Source: Allium sativum
Lineage: Eukaryota > Streptophyta > Magnoliopsida > Asparagales > Amaryllidaceae
NCBI GenBank assembly: GCA_030737875.1
Contig: CM060912.1
Coordinates: 458,308,310 to 458,372,309 of the forward strand
Direction of reading: 5' to 3'
DNA: 64,000 nucleotides
Program-made: the position numbers and the translations under genes
Shown: positions 10,932 through 23,242 of the stretch, piece by piece
How the letters are laid out: each line of letters begins with the position of its first letter
How positions within the stretch are numbered: position 1 is the first letter of the stretch
The notes under the pieces: model-generated
What the model was told of the DNA's origin: nothing
Database searches by the model: none
What the model saw: the letters and a program-made list of their open reading frames with translations, nothing else

Positions 10932-12184
10932 GTATGTTTTAAATTTGTAATATGTTGTGCTCTTTATTTTTTATCTACTTCAATTTAGGTTCAGTTAGTT
11001 TTTGTGTAATATATACATGTATTGTGCATATGTCATCAAATATATACATGTAGCACTAAAAGAGTTCAAAAGAAATAGTGAATTGAGAATGGTTCAGCAA
11101 TGACATATTTTGAGGATACATTTGCATTATATTTCGTCTACCGTGCGTGTTGTGCTCAATGTTCTCAAGCGGCTGCTTGTTTCCAGTTTCACCATGACCT
11201 TTCTTGCAAGCTTCACCTCGATTCTATCGGCAGGTCCGGGTAATTGTGTTGTTTTTTTGGTTTTGTTCTCTACGATCTGGATGGTCTGTCTTTGCTTGAT
11301 TTCATGTTCTTTTTTAGCTTTGGATTTCATATTTTGTATGCTAATTTGGAGATGTATCATGTTTCAGATTGTTGAAGAAAATTGGTAGCTTTTTCTACGA
11401 TGATAAGATGTTAGATGGGAACAGTTTTTAATTTGAGTTAATGGTTTGCACTATAAGCATCTGAAGGTATGTCTCTAACCCTTATCTTGTTGTATATATG
11501 ATTTTTATCACTTTAAACTACATTTCCTCTTATTTTGTTCCATTTTTTGTGTTTGCTTTGCCGTTACTTAAAGTTCTGCTTCAATTCCAACCTATTATTT
11601 TATTTTATTTAGAAAATGTAGTTTTCTGCGATGATAAAGAAAATGCAAAAAAACACCAAGACAGCGCATCCATAGTACTTGTCAATGAGATACTATATAT
11701 TGAACACCACCATCTTTTAATACATGAAGACTTAAATATACTCTGTGGAAGTTATAAGATATAATCTAAGAAATCGATCATACAAACATAAACAAAATTA
11801 CCTATCAATTCAAATTTTAAATTATTACATACATGTTTAACGCCTCGGCATTTTCAAACAAGAAATAGAGATGGAAACCAGGAAGGTTGAGAATAATAAC
11901 TTAATAATCCTTGGCTGTTCTCCGTAAATCGTTCAGCTCATTCTCAATTTCTGAATCTTTGAATGGAAATTGTGAGTTCGAGCTGCTAATTGTGTAGTAC
12001 TGTTGTTTTCATGTTTAGTTGTCCACCTATTTAGGTAGAGGTTTCAATTTGTATGACCTTCGACTGTCGCCAATATTAGTCTCACAATCTTTAATTTTGT
12101 TGCAGCTTGGCTGACTTAATTGTATAAGGAGTAACCAATTGATAACAATAATTTTATTTCCCAAAATTCTCTTAACATAATCAA

Positions 12185-12428
12185 GTTGATAATGAAGCTC
12201 CTACTGTGGAGGAACCTAGTGGCGAAAATTCGGCATCTGATGAGGTATGCAAAATCCCAGCATTAAAAATGTTGCCAGTATCTATCTGAATTGATCGTTA
12301 TCATCAATTTTCTTTTGAAATTTATACCATAATTTTGTTGTATACAATGGTGTATGTATTTATTTTCTATCTTTTAGGAAATGGCGGAAGATCCTCTTTG
12401 TGTTATCTGTGCTAAAAAAAATGGTCAG
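12185..12428 (+). pseudogene. Two exon-like pieces with phase-0 splice sites, unidentified
   Basis: Segment 12185-12244 (VDNEAPTVEEPSGENSASDE) ends at a GTATGC donor. Segment 12378-12428 (EMAEDPLCVICAKKNGQ) starts after a CTTTTAG acceptor and ends at GTGATT. Both are open in one phase and would join in frame. The acidic tail and the CVIC pair suggest part of a zinc-binding protein, but this is too short to name. They may be a third captured gene or part of the element's own transcript. Confidence 0.35.
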
Positions 12429-12744
12429 GTGATTGTAATTGTCATATTTACCTCATGGTATATCAATTTGAACATGCATGTTTGTATGTGAGATAATGGT
12501 GATGTATTGTTTGTATCTATGATTTGTAAATCAACGAGAGTAGAATAAGATTAGAAAATATTCTATTTGAAAAAAAATGTAATGTTGAATGTTGATTATG
12601 AGATGAGTGATTAATATAATACATTGATTATGAGATGTGTGTGTTCATGTTAATTATGTTTTATTTACATTAGGATTGCGTATTGAATGAAACAAAAATT
12701 ATGTGTGTGATGAGTATGTATGTATATGAATATGTGTATGTGTG

Positions 12745-12778
<34 letters not shown>

Positions 12779-12789
12779 TAGGCAGATCA

Positions 12790-13179
12790 GAAGGGGAATA
12801 ACAGCGAATTACCAACAAAAAATGGAAGGTTAAGTTTACCTCAATTTAATTTTCGTCGCTAATCCCTTGGCAATTAGTAAGGATTTACCAACGCCTTTTA
12901 TAAATAATAATATATTATAAATTAATTATCCGTCGGTAAACAGTTGGTATATAAATTAAAATTAAATTAATAAATAAAATTTTAATTTCATTATATAATT
13001 AGTAAAACGACGGAAAACTATCGGAAAACTCATGCTAAAGTTCGTCGCAAAATCTGACACAGATACCGTCATGGTTTTTACCGACCACCATGTTATGCAT
13101 GAAATCCGTCGCTAAAGCCAATTTAGCGACGGATTAGAAGCAGATTCTGCTACTGCTATATGCAGTTTTTCTTGTAGTG
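12790..13179. repeat. CACTA-2 right subterminal repeats
   Basis: Several copies of CCGTCGCTAA and its inverse TTAGCGACGGA, with an AT-rich spacer, lead to the terminal repeat. It aligns with 2540-3008 and 21440-21943. A single AATCCCTTG-CAATTAG-AAGG unit is present here, against three tandem copies in CACTA-3. Confidence 0.75.
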
Positions 13180-13182
13180 TCC

Positions 13183-14180
13183 AAATTTATTTCGGCATTT
13201 CTCAAATAGTCTTTACCCATTTCTTATTAACGAACAAATTAAACAGTTTGTTTAACATGTATTTCAATATATGCTCCATAAATAATTTGTTGTCCTTTTT
13301 AAATTTCTTTTTGACTTCGTCATCATTGTCCTTTTGGTATGATGTTTTGTTATGCGTTTTTTTGTAACCAAAACAATAGCCTTGAAACCTTGAGATAAGG
13401 TTAGCATACTGTTATAATCGACTTTTAGTTGCCCGAGAAGGATGAGTACCTTCTGGGACCAACGTTTGATGTTAGTTCCATCTAATGCTTCAAGTCTGAA
13501 AGGAGTAAGAATATTGCGGTTAACTAGAATAATCGTTAATTTTTACTATGAGAATTTGCTTTTAGAATATAAGAAAAGATAAACAGTAAAAACAGGGGTA
13601 GAGAGGTTGTGCTGTTGACATATACCACTACTTTGAAAGTGAACTTCGACATGATTAAGTCGCAATCATTGACTAGTTAACTTTTTAAGGTTCACATGAC
13701 AAACTTCAAAGTTTTGTATCTAAGACTGAAGAATTTGAAAGTACAGATTGATAATTAGTTATGAGTTACGGAAGAATTTCTAACAAGATAAATTGGATTG
13801 TTTTCTCGTATTTCTTTTCATCAAACGAAAAGCAATAAACTGGTATGGGCGTATAAACAATAGCTTAGAACACAGAATTATAGAAATTTGGCCAATGAAG
13901 ATATAATTTACATTCATCAATTCTATCATTCACAGTTGTAACCAATGAGCAAATAAAACAATTTGCCTTTTCTATTTTGAGTGCTCAAATTAAAAGAAAA
14001 ATGGAATGAGTTGTAATGGAGAACCAAGCATATTTCATTGTCGATCAAAATGTCGAGCAGTGCGCCATTAAAACATCACGTGTGTCCAATGTGGAATTCA
14101 ATTTTACTATGTTATCCAATATAAGCTTTTTCTTCCAGCCTAAAACCTCATCAGTTTCAAAGCTCACCAAAGATTTAAAT
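13183..14180. other. Spacer between CACTA-2 and CACTA-3
   Basis: About 1 kb of AT-rich sequence. No gene or repeat is recognised. Confidence 0.5.
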
Positions 14181-15559
14181 GTTCACTACAAGAAAACACT
14201 GATTTAGCGTCAAATTTTTAGAAGCGGAAATTTCCGTCGCTACTTTGCGACAGATTTCCAAGTGATCTTCAAGGGATAGTTTTTCGTTTTTTCAACTTTT
14301 TTTTTTCTTTTATTTATTACCGTCTTCTTCTGTCATCCCTCACTAATCCGTCGCAAATTGCGTCAAATTACCAACATAAAATTTCCGCTGCTATTTTCCG
14401 CTGCAAATCCAGGTAAAATACCAACGAATATTTACCGAAGCTATTTTGCAGCAGAATTCCAACAGATTTGCAAGAGATGTCAATATTATTTTTCTAAGAT
14501 ATACTTTAGTGTTATTTTTTTTAATATTATTAACATGTTCAATAATAAATAATTAATTTGTTCTAATTAATGATTTATAAGTAATAATAAATAATAATTT
14601 ACGTTTTACAATAAATAACTTATAATCATTGCTTATTTAGAATTAGCAAAATATTCTTTGCTCATAACCAATGTAATTACCAAATTCTTAATTAAGCTCT
14701 CTGTTTTCACCATAAATTTCTGTCAGTATACTAGTATATTTTATGCTAAATCCCAAAAAATTAATTGTTCTTTTTTATTTATTCTCCTAAATAATGAAAA
14801 TATCAGTTTATTATAATAATTATTTAATAATTAATAATAAAATTTAATACTTATGAAATGATATCTAGCATTCAATAATTAATTTTAAATAATTGTATTT
14901 AATAATTATTGTTGATACTTATATTTTATATTTTAGAATGTACAGTAATATCATATAATGTTTCAAAATTGATCTCCAATCTTATATTTTTGCCTTTCAT
15001 ACTCATATTGGTGTGAATACAACTCAAGCATTACTCTGTATTGGTAGACGTCTTATACATAAATGAAATTAAGAAGACTTACCATTATAAATTAATGAAA
15101 TTCTTAATGAAATCTGGTCATTATAAAGAGAGACTCGCCTCTTAGATGATTTGTTCAAAATTCGTCAGATCGTTGTATCCTAAAATTTCGGTGTTTTGGT
15201 TAAGAATCCTTTAGTTACCAATCAATTTATAATCGGAAAGTAATACTATTATATGCAACTATATATTTACTTTCTAGATGTCTTGATTTAATCAGTTATA
15301 CAAAAATTTACTTTCTATAGTCATTTGCTTTGTTTTTATTTACACAAACGGTGAATATTAAATGAAATAACTGCACATACTTACAAAAAATTACAGTTAT
15401 TTACTTTGTTTTTATTTTTTGAAATTACGTAGTTGTGCATTAACCAAGGTGTGTTTATCATTTACTTTATTTTTACCTCCATCAAAAAACTGCAAATTTT
15501 CCAAAAAGGAAATTTTAGCCTTTTATTACCTTCTACTTTACTCGGATGAAGTCATGCTT

Positions 15560-16240
15560 TAATGTTGTTTGATTATTATTATTATTATTATATTAAAATA
15601 ATAATGTGTTTAAGTAAAAATATATAAAAAAGCGGAAAAGTAATAATTTGCATATACGTAAAAGTTGTAGATTGGAATTGTGGACGTAATGTAATATGCC
15701 AAACTTGTAATGATAATCAATAATCAATATTTACATTTATTATTAATTAAACAAGTACTTACTAATTAATAATTACATTTAATACTAATTAATAATTTAA
15801 TAATTAATAGCAAGTAATTAATAATTAATAATCAATATTTAATCAGTAACTTTTAACATTTAATATTTAAACAAATAATATTTAGTAGTTAAGAAAAAGC
15901 AAGATTTAATAATTAATTTTAAAAAAATGTTGTTAATAATTAATTTTTAAGCAAAATTTATTATTCATTCTTTTTTCAGTGAAATTTCATCATTTACATT
16001 ACATATTAAAACAATCGTATTAAATATCCCACTAATTTTTTTCCATATTTTGCTAAAAAGTTTCCATATAATTTCTGTTTTCCTCCCGTTAATTTAATAA
16101 TAATACAGTTCAAATGTTGAAACGGCACACAGAAATGTCATATATGTTAATTTACTAATAATCAGTAGTTCGTCTACGTTTTCCCTCCACTCGTTAAAAT
16201 AATAAAACATATTAACTGTAATTAATTAAGGATAATTATA
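15560..16240. repeat. AT-rich TAATTAATAATT tract in CACTA-3
   Basis: Low-complexity reiteration of TTAATAATTAAT-type words, densest at 15715-15980. It separates the left subterminal region from the gene-like interior. No coding potential. Confidence 0.7.
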
Positions 16241-16261
16241 ATTGTTATTTTAATTTAAAAA

Positions 16262-16528
16262 CCGCACTCCTCAACGTTACCTGAAATGATAATACCCGCA
16301 CTGCACCAGCAGAAAACCCTAGATCTCACGAAATCTAATTGGAATCCATTTATTATCGCTTTCAAATCAAAAAAAACCTCGCAGCTGTTCATTTGAAAAA
16401 ATATCTAAATCCACGAAGTTTCGAAGCCACCGCTTTCCACCAGGTCAGATCGCAGCCTCCCCAATCAATCGTCGCCTTGCAGTAAGCCGCCGCAACGCCA
16501 TCCATTCCTCCTTGACTTCCGCCTCACA
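16262..16528 (+). pseudogene. Gene-leader-like segment with telo box, probably captured
   Basis: Composition rises sharply in C+G after the AT tract. AAAACCCTAGATCTC at about 16312 is a telo-box typical of plant promoters and leaders. The segment ends CCTCACA with a perfect GTAAGT donor at 16529. It has no long open frame and resembles a 5' UTR exon with its leader intron. The source gene is unknown. It may serve as a promoter for a chimeric transcript of the element. Confidence 0.4.
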
Positions 16529-17230
16529 GTAAGTCACATCATTTAGGATTCGGATCTCTTAATTACATTCTAAAATTAAGTAGATGTGTTCAATGATCAT
16601 GTATTGCATTCTTCTTCTAATTGGCGCAAATTAGTCTAAGAAGCACGTCAAACCAGCTAGTGTACTTACCTGTCAGTCAGCATAGGAATCCCTACAAGTT
16701 TGCTCTTTCAGCTATAATGAGAAAAGAATTCAATCCCATAAGCATAATTTTAGGTCAATTAATCAGCTAAAAAATAAATATTTGGTTTCTACTTGGTTTT
16801 GAAATCAAAGCCAGAAAGATAATTTCTTTTTTGTTGAATCTGTGATCTTGATTGATTCGTAAATTTCATTCGGTAATTGATTAAGTGCACTTATTTCGTT
16901 GGATAGTGAATTAACTGATAAACATTCTGAAACCATAGTTGGATTTTTTGGAGTTTATGCATTCTGAATACAACTTGCTGTAACATTAACTCCAATACTT
17001 GAACATATATAACTATATGAAGTGTGAATACCTAGAGCTGCTATAATTAAGTAGTAAAACTGGGAGGATAATAGCATAACATAGGATTGAAATGAAACTA
17101 TAATGAATACATAAGTGCAATAAGTTATTAAAAATTAGATACTTTGAATTGTTAACAAGAAGTAATTTCGTCTGAATTTTTAAAAATTGAATTTACTTTT
17201 TTCTTTCTATGTTACATTAGAAAATCACAT

Positions 17231-17433
17231 TTGCTTTTAGCTGATTCTAACATCTGCAAATGTTATGGGACATACAGCTTCGACTATTGGATTGAGACTG
17301 TTTTCAAAGCTCCATGGAAGTGGCTTTCCTTTAATTATATTCTTATGGAAGCATTCAAGATATTGAAGCAAAACTGTGAATGGTTTCATCTCTTCAGGTT
17401 ATGGTGGATGGACTTCTTTAATCATGAGGTGCT
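17231..17433 (+). pseudogene. Unidentified exon-like segment in CACTA-3
   Basis: An open stretch of about 67 codons (CKCYGTYSFDYWIETVFKAP, LFRLWWMDFFNHE) ends at a GTGCTT donor-like site. Two further short exon-like pieces follow: 17869-17930 (LMKDTRKAGNIYEADWIWWS) and 18264-18400 (IIGKWTKIEFTQAYHKSTP), each next to a plausible splice site. None is recognised. They may be decayed exons of one captured gene. Confidence 0.3.
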
Positions 17434-19229
17434 TATGCTTTTTTATCTGTAATTTATTTTCTATCTTATGATCATTTTTTTTTATTCTACTTTGATACTA
17501 GAAAGAGAATTAAATATCAATGGCACCCAAATTCTTCATTGTTCTTACAATAACTTTCAGAGTTGACTTGGTTAGCGTTAGGCCATTTAGTTTAATGCAT
17601 ATTTGATGCTGAAATACATAGTATGTACATCCATGAACATAATTTGGTGTTGGGAGCTAGTAATATACAAATTCATAGGAACAGTGAGAAAATATGCATT
17701 TACATGGAGCCATTTTGCTCTTATAACCCTCTTCCACAAACCATATGTTCATTAATAAACCAAATGTGCATCATGACAACCTTTTTTTCTTATAACCCTC
17801 TTTCTTGATAGCTGAAAATGTTGTAGCTGGAATTAAGTTATTGATCGCTATTTTTCTTTTTTTATAGGTCTGATGAAGGACACACGGAAAGCTGGAAATA
17901 TTTACGAGGCGGATTGGATTTGGTGGAGCAAGGGTATCAAATTGCTAATATTCATTATTTCACCTATGTTACTAAATGACTGGTTCAAATTACTAACGTT
18001 CATTATCCAATTTAATCACTTATTAAAACTGAGACCCACTTAGTAATATTAATTTTTTTTGTTTTTTTAGTCAAATGTATGAAATTATTAAAATTACTAA
18101 CATTCATTATCCAATTCAAAGTATTTTAGTCAACTGTCAACATATTGAGTGATCAAAGGACTTTATCTTTGCATTTTGTGATGTTTTATTGGAGTTTTCA
18201 CAATAGCTGCTCTAGATCTGAAGCTAACAGTGTAGATTTTTACTTTCTAATTTTAGTTTTGTATATTGTTTGACAGGATTATAGGGAAATGGACTAAAAT
18301 TGAATTCACACAAGCGTACCATAAAAGCACACCGAGAGCCAAAACTAAACCTCATATCTGGATTGGGTTACATGCTTCATTGCCAACATTCACTTGAGGC
18401 CAGTGTTCTTGGTTATTAGTAAGTTTTTTTTTTGAATTTGTGATTTTTTTAAAAGGTAAAATTTTGATTTGATTGATATAGAAATGCTTCATGTTAAAAT
18501 TTTGATTATTTTTGAATTCCAATTCAATATGAATTCTACAAATATCAAGAAGAACGCGATATAAAATTTTGGTAGATCAATTCATTTTTTGCTGCAATTT
18601 TCTCTTATATAATAGTTTATATTATTTGACATTAGACATGGTCAATTTTAATTGTGTTTTATGTATTGATTCCTTTTGTTTTGAAAGTCAAAAAACTTTG
18701 AAGAAATGGGTAGCTAGAAGTGGTATTTCTAGTAATTTGTGCATGCAGTTTGCGTTTTTTGTTCAAACATAGCTTTTATGATATCCCTACATGCTGGGAA
18801 GTTTGTTTTGACCTTAACACTTGTTCCACATGCTGTTGAATATACCTTTTTTTTAAATATTGAACTAGTACATTATGTATTTGTTTTTTTTTAAACTAAC
18901 AATAGCTCATTTTATACTTGCTTCTTATGTGTCTGTTTATGTTTTTTTTAACACATCTTTACAATAGGACATTTGGCTAAGGAAAAATAACACGAGAGCT
19001 CCTCAACCTTCATGATTGCAGGTTAACTTGATGACTCAAAATTTAATGATTCCTGTTACTATTCATGCTTTTTAAAATTGGTTTCAAATTCTGTGGTTCG
19101 CCTTAATTATACTGAACATTCTCTCATGCATAGCCTTATTTAGTTATGCTATATGTTAAGAAACTGGAGTAACATTTAACTCGGTCTTATTTAGTTACGC
19201 TATTTATCATTGTCGGCTGTAATATCAAA

Positions 19230-19620
19230 AAGAAAACCCTAGATACTTTACGATTGAAAAAAAGTGAATGTGCCCATTTGCATATGTTTTACTCGTTTCC
19301 CAATATCACGATTGCCTGAAACCCCTGAAATTAAATTGAAATCCAAATCGTTTTCATTGTGGTGGATCATGACTCAGTCACCCTTTTGTAATATCCGTTT
19401 TGGAAACTCGCTAGTTTCGATCGACTGATACTAGATCAAGCAATCAGAGGTTTGGGATTTTCGATTCATACTGGATTGCGCTACCCTCTGTAAGCCTTAG
19501 TTATCCTCATTGCTTTGCCTGGTATGAGTTTTATGTATTTTCGATTCGTACTGGATTTGGTGTGAGGTTTAGGGATTTTAGATTCATACTGGATTTTCGA
19601 TTCATACGGTGTATTTACCG
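19230..19620 (+). pseudogene. Second leader-like segment with a reiterated 19-bp phrase
   Basis: It begins with AAAACCCTAGATAC (19237), another telo-box leader. TTTCGATTCATACTGGATT or a close variant occurs four times between 19456 and 19610, partly in tandem. A phrase repeated this way suggests local duplication of a captured gene start. No coding exon is recognised. Confidence 0.35.
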
Positions 19621-20657
19621 GACATTTAAATGGTTCTTTGATTTATCTGTATGTTTCATGGACAACACTATATTTATTGGACATGTCTTAACAAATAGAA
19701 ATTTTATTTATAAGACGAAGTTCATAAAGTTCCAGTCGTATTATACTCTGATTGCTTTAGCAATTACATTTGTTAAAGCCAGTAAATACCGAGAAGAGTA
19801 ACCAAACAGTTGTTGTGAAAGTGATTGTTGTGATTGGTAATATTTCTCTTAACAGCACTGTCTTTGTTAATTTAGCAGTTACATCTTATGGTATTACTTC
19901 TATTTAACCAATCTATTTTATCTCATGAATGAAAATACGATTGAGCGAAACTATGGGATGTCCTCCAAAATATGTTTTCATGCAAATGATAATTTTATAT
20001 GATTCAACAAACCTCAGTAAACAATAATTCCAAACTTCGTTTGCAGTTCCTGATGTGTTAGCTAGGCCAACGACCGATGTTCCTGCACATAACAATTCTA
20101 CCCCATTTGCATTGAAGGAGAACACAACTTTAATTATTAGTCTGATTTTGTATTGTTTATTTACGAATTTTGGAATAACTATGCTAAACATGGAGTGGGT
20201 TCTTCATGTTTTTGTAGACATTCCATATGCACTTCTTTTTGTATCTTCCTGAAATGCATTTTTGTGTTTATATAATATTTGTATGTATTTGAGGTATTCT
20301 TGGTGTTTAATTTGATGTATGTCTACATTTGTATCTTAAGGCAAAATTCTTATTTATAAATTAACATGACTCTTATCTGTACATTGCAGGCAACACTGAA
20401 AACACGCCTTGATGTTAATTCTCCATTACTTTATCGGTCTGCATTTCATGTTCCATTCTTTGTGCTGAAATTCTGCTAAGACTTTAGATGTTAAGACATT
20501 ATTAGCTATTTGACTACTATTTTTTTAAAAGATACCACTTCAAGAGAATTCAAGAAACCTAATCTGGAATAACACTCCTAACGTGTTTGCTTTCCAAGCT
20601 GCTCCCTAAAGTATGACAGTGCATCTTTATTAATGTTTCCCCCTTTTTTGGTAACAG

Positions 20658-20735
20658 GAGATTTTATTGGATTATGACAAGTCATATATGAGAATAGTTT
20701 TTACAACGAATAGGCCTTATCAACCAGGTGAGCAG
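20658..20735 (+). pseudogene. Captured exon of a SET-domain protein (Rubisco LSMT-like)
   Basis: The 26 codons between an AACAG acceptor (ends 20657) and a GTAACA donor (20736) read EILLDYDKSYMRIVFTTNRP then YQPGEQ. This matches the post-'NHSC' part of plant SET-domain lysine methyltransferases of the Rubisco large-subunit methyltransferase group (DYDK-...-VFTTDR-YQPGEQVFISYG). The splice borders fit a single captured exon. The catalytic tyrosine region that should follow in the next exon is not found. Neighbouring open pieces at 20046-20150 and 20390-20450 could be other exons but are not recognised. Confidence 0.8.
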
Positions 20736-21480
20736 GTAACATATTTCTACTCTGTTTAATTTTGAGTAGCTATGGAGAACTTTAGTTACTTGCCAACAAT
20801 ATTAACAATTGCGGTTACAGAACATCAAATATGCCCAAAAGATGTAAAGTTGCAGGAGCATGTTTAGCTATTAGCCAAAGGTGGTTTATACTTTGTAAAT
20901 GCACTAGATTTAGTGTAGAAGGTAGACACATGTTTACAACTATGCTAATTTATATTATTTCGGTTTCATGTTCCAGGACATTACAGATGCTAATGGAAAA
21001 TGATCATGAATGTCTAGGAATGAAAAATATTCACCAACTGTGCGAGGAGATGTACAATGGCAATCCTGTGTTTTAGGACATTTTCTGTCTATGGAGCAAC
21101 ATCAACTTACCAGCTGCAAAACAAACATTTCCTGTTTAGGGAGCTTATATATTAACTTTCATATCTTGCCGAGTGGTAATGTCTACAACTTTAGGTTAAA
21201 AATATTATTTTTCTTATTTGATGTGAAATGGACTTATTGTTCCAAGTGAAATGGATGTGGAAGTGTAGGCATTGTGGGATCATTATTTAAATATTGTGTG
21301 TAAAATGAACATAATATTGTATATGAAATGTTATTGTTTGAATCAATGAATTTATGTATTTGAGTCGATGAATTTTGTGTATTTCAGCAATTTTATGACA
21401 TTATTTGGGATAAAACTGCAAGAGTTTAATGACGTATTTGCTGATGAAAAATGTTTTGACTAAAAATTAATAATCATTGC

Positions 21481-21711
21481 TAATCTCTTGCTAATTAACA
21501 TGGGTTTACCGACGTTTATTTATAAATAATAATTTCTAAAATATATGTATCCGTCGCTAATCCCTTGCTAATTAGCAAGGGTTTACCAACGGTTATTTAT
21601 AAATAGTAATTTCTAAAATATATGTATCTGTCGCTAATTCCTTGCTAATTAGCAAGTCTTTACCAATGGTTATTTATAAATAATAGTTTCTAAAAAATAC
21701 GTATCTGTCTC
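21481..21711. repeat. Three tandem 77-bp units in the right subterminal region of CACTA-3
   Basis: The unit starting TAATC-CTTGCTAATTA recurs at 21481, 21558 and 21635, a period of 77 bp. Each carries a copy of the (C/T)(C/T)GTCGCTAAT motif found in all family ends. CACTA A and CACTA-2 have one copy. The expansion multiplies the putative transposase-binding sites. Confidence 0.85.
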
Positions 21712-21946
21712 TAAAACATCGGTAAATAAATTTTAATTAGTTCAAAATTAAAATTTTATTTTGAGAGAATTGACGGAAAATGGTCGGAGAACTCACACTA
21801 AAATCCATCGCAAAATTTTGACACAAATACCATCTTGAAATTTACCGACCACCGTGATCTGCCGGTAATCCGTCACTACGCCCTGTATAGCGACGGATTA
21901 CCAGCGGATTATGCCGCTGCAAAATTAGCTTTTTCTTGTAGTGGTT

Positions 21947-22740
21947 GTTTTGGTTTATTGTGTACTTTATGTTTTGAGTTTTCAACACTATAAATTATGA
22001 TAAGGTTTGGTGGACGATGGAGTAGATGGATAAAATGACGAAGGAGTGGAGGGAGTTGATGAAAGTATGAACAATTTTTTTTGTCATTTCGTTATTTCTC
22101 AAAACCTTAAAAATAAAAAATAAAATGGTCATTTGTATGTTGGCGTAAGCTTTTAAATTAATCAATTTCCACAATATATGAGTGTCATGTGCATGTATGT
22201 ACGAGCGAAACTTCAAAACAAAAAAATAACTCGCACTCTTATTTCTGTTTAGTTAAACTTTGATGTCTTTACGTGTTAGAGGGAAGAGAAATGGGAACAA
22301 AAAAAGTGGATAATAGGATTTGGTCCTTATAATCAAACTTAACACAAAAAACTCATTTTAAAAAAAAAGAATGTAATTAGGTCCTTAGAATTTAACTACT
22401 GAATAATTGCATAAGTTTATGCAATTACGAAATGAATAATAGCAGACATTTATGCAATTATATCAAAAAGCTACACAAATGTCCATAATTTTTTATGAAA
22501 AACTACGGACATTTATGCAAGTTTTTTGAGGAATAATTGCTAAAATTTTGACAAATTTTTATTGAATAATTGCTATTTTTTTGTAATTTTTGGATGTAAT
22601 TGCATAAATATCTACAACCATTTATCGAATAATAGCATAAATTTATACAATTATTAACTAACTTAAGTCTATAGTATATTGGGATTAGGCAGTCGTGTAA
22701 TTTGGATGGATAATTTCATTTGTACTTTATTTTTGGGGAA
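21947..22740. other. Spacer with AT-rich palindromic words
   Basis: No gene. Between about 22396 and 22650 the words ATAATTGC, GCATAA and TTTATGCAATTA recur, including a near-perfect palindrome at 22403-22426 (TAATTGCATAAG / TTTATGCAATTA). The tract may be a degenerate repeat. Confidence 0.45.
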
Positions 22741-22906
22741 GATGGGTGTGATGACCATATCATTGTTGTAGAGTCCTTGTTACTGTTTATCTCAGAGGGT
22801 TAATGAGATAAGAGAGTGAGAGAGGTGTGGATTTGCTGAGTAGCACAAGTATTGTTGATGTGGTCGATTCGATAGAGGATAATATAGAGCTTCTCCTATC
22901 AGTGAT

Positions 22907-23242
22907 GTGACCTCTACATCGACTAGAATGGGTAGACGTAAGAAGGCGGCCCCTATTACTGCACTTCTTCATCGAAGAGATAGGATTAGATCCATAGCCT
23001 CATTATCTTATGGTAGGTCATCTGATTCGAATGCTAATAGTAGCACTTCGAATTCAGGATCAGGTATGATTTCTGTTCATGGCAGTAGTTATTCACCATT
23101 TGCTTTAGGTAGCTTATCCACCAGTCAGTTGTGTAAGTTAGCTGATGATATTGCATTTACTTTTAGTGATAGTGAGCTTGATGCTGATTTATTAGGAGTA
23201 GAGAATTATATAGGGTTAATTCTCTTTCTTGAGGTTAGTTAG
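22907..23242 (+). pseudogene. LINE linker preceding the endonuclease
   Basis: An open stretch of 111 codons (MGRRKKAAPITALLHRRDRI, serine-rich middle, SQLCKLADDIAFTFSDSELD) sits directly before the endonuclease. In plant L1 elements a variable linker lies here. No zinc-knuckle of ORF1 is present, so the upstream part is lost. Confidence 0.5.

Larger units (their letters stand above)
6537..13179 (+). mobile_element. CACTA-2, complete 6.6-kb gene-capturing CACTA transposon
   Basis: It starts with CACTATAAGAAAACA and ends with the inverse of CACTACAAGAAAA. The flanking 3-bp duplication TCC (6534-6536 and 13180-13182) matches exactly. The left end (6537-7270) is strongly similar to that of CACTA-3, and the right end (12790-13179) to those of CACTA A and CACTA-3. 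The interior differs from CACTA-3 and contains a CLC channel fragment, two methyltransferase exons and other exon-like pieces. No TNPD/TNPA-type transposase domain is visible, so it is probably mobilised in trans. Confidence 0.92.
14184..21943 (+). mobile_element. CACTA-3, complete 7.8-kb gene-capturing CACTA transposon
   Basis: It starts CACTACAAGAAAACA and ends with the inverse of CACTACAAGAAAA, flanked by GTT on both sides (14181-14183 and 21944-21946). The left 750 bp and right 500 bp match CACTA-2, while the interior is different. It includes two gene-leader-like segments with AAACCCTAG telo boxes (16313 and 19238), a SET-domain exon (20658-20735) and several unnamed exon-like pieces. 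No transposase is seen. The right subterminal region has a 77-bp triplication. Confidence 0.92.

Noticed and set aside
11110..11388. 92-codon hydrophobic + frame in CACTA-2
   Set aside because: It could suggest a membrane protein, but the hydrophobicity follows from T-rich DNA. No family match is recognised and the other strand is also open.
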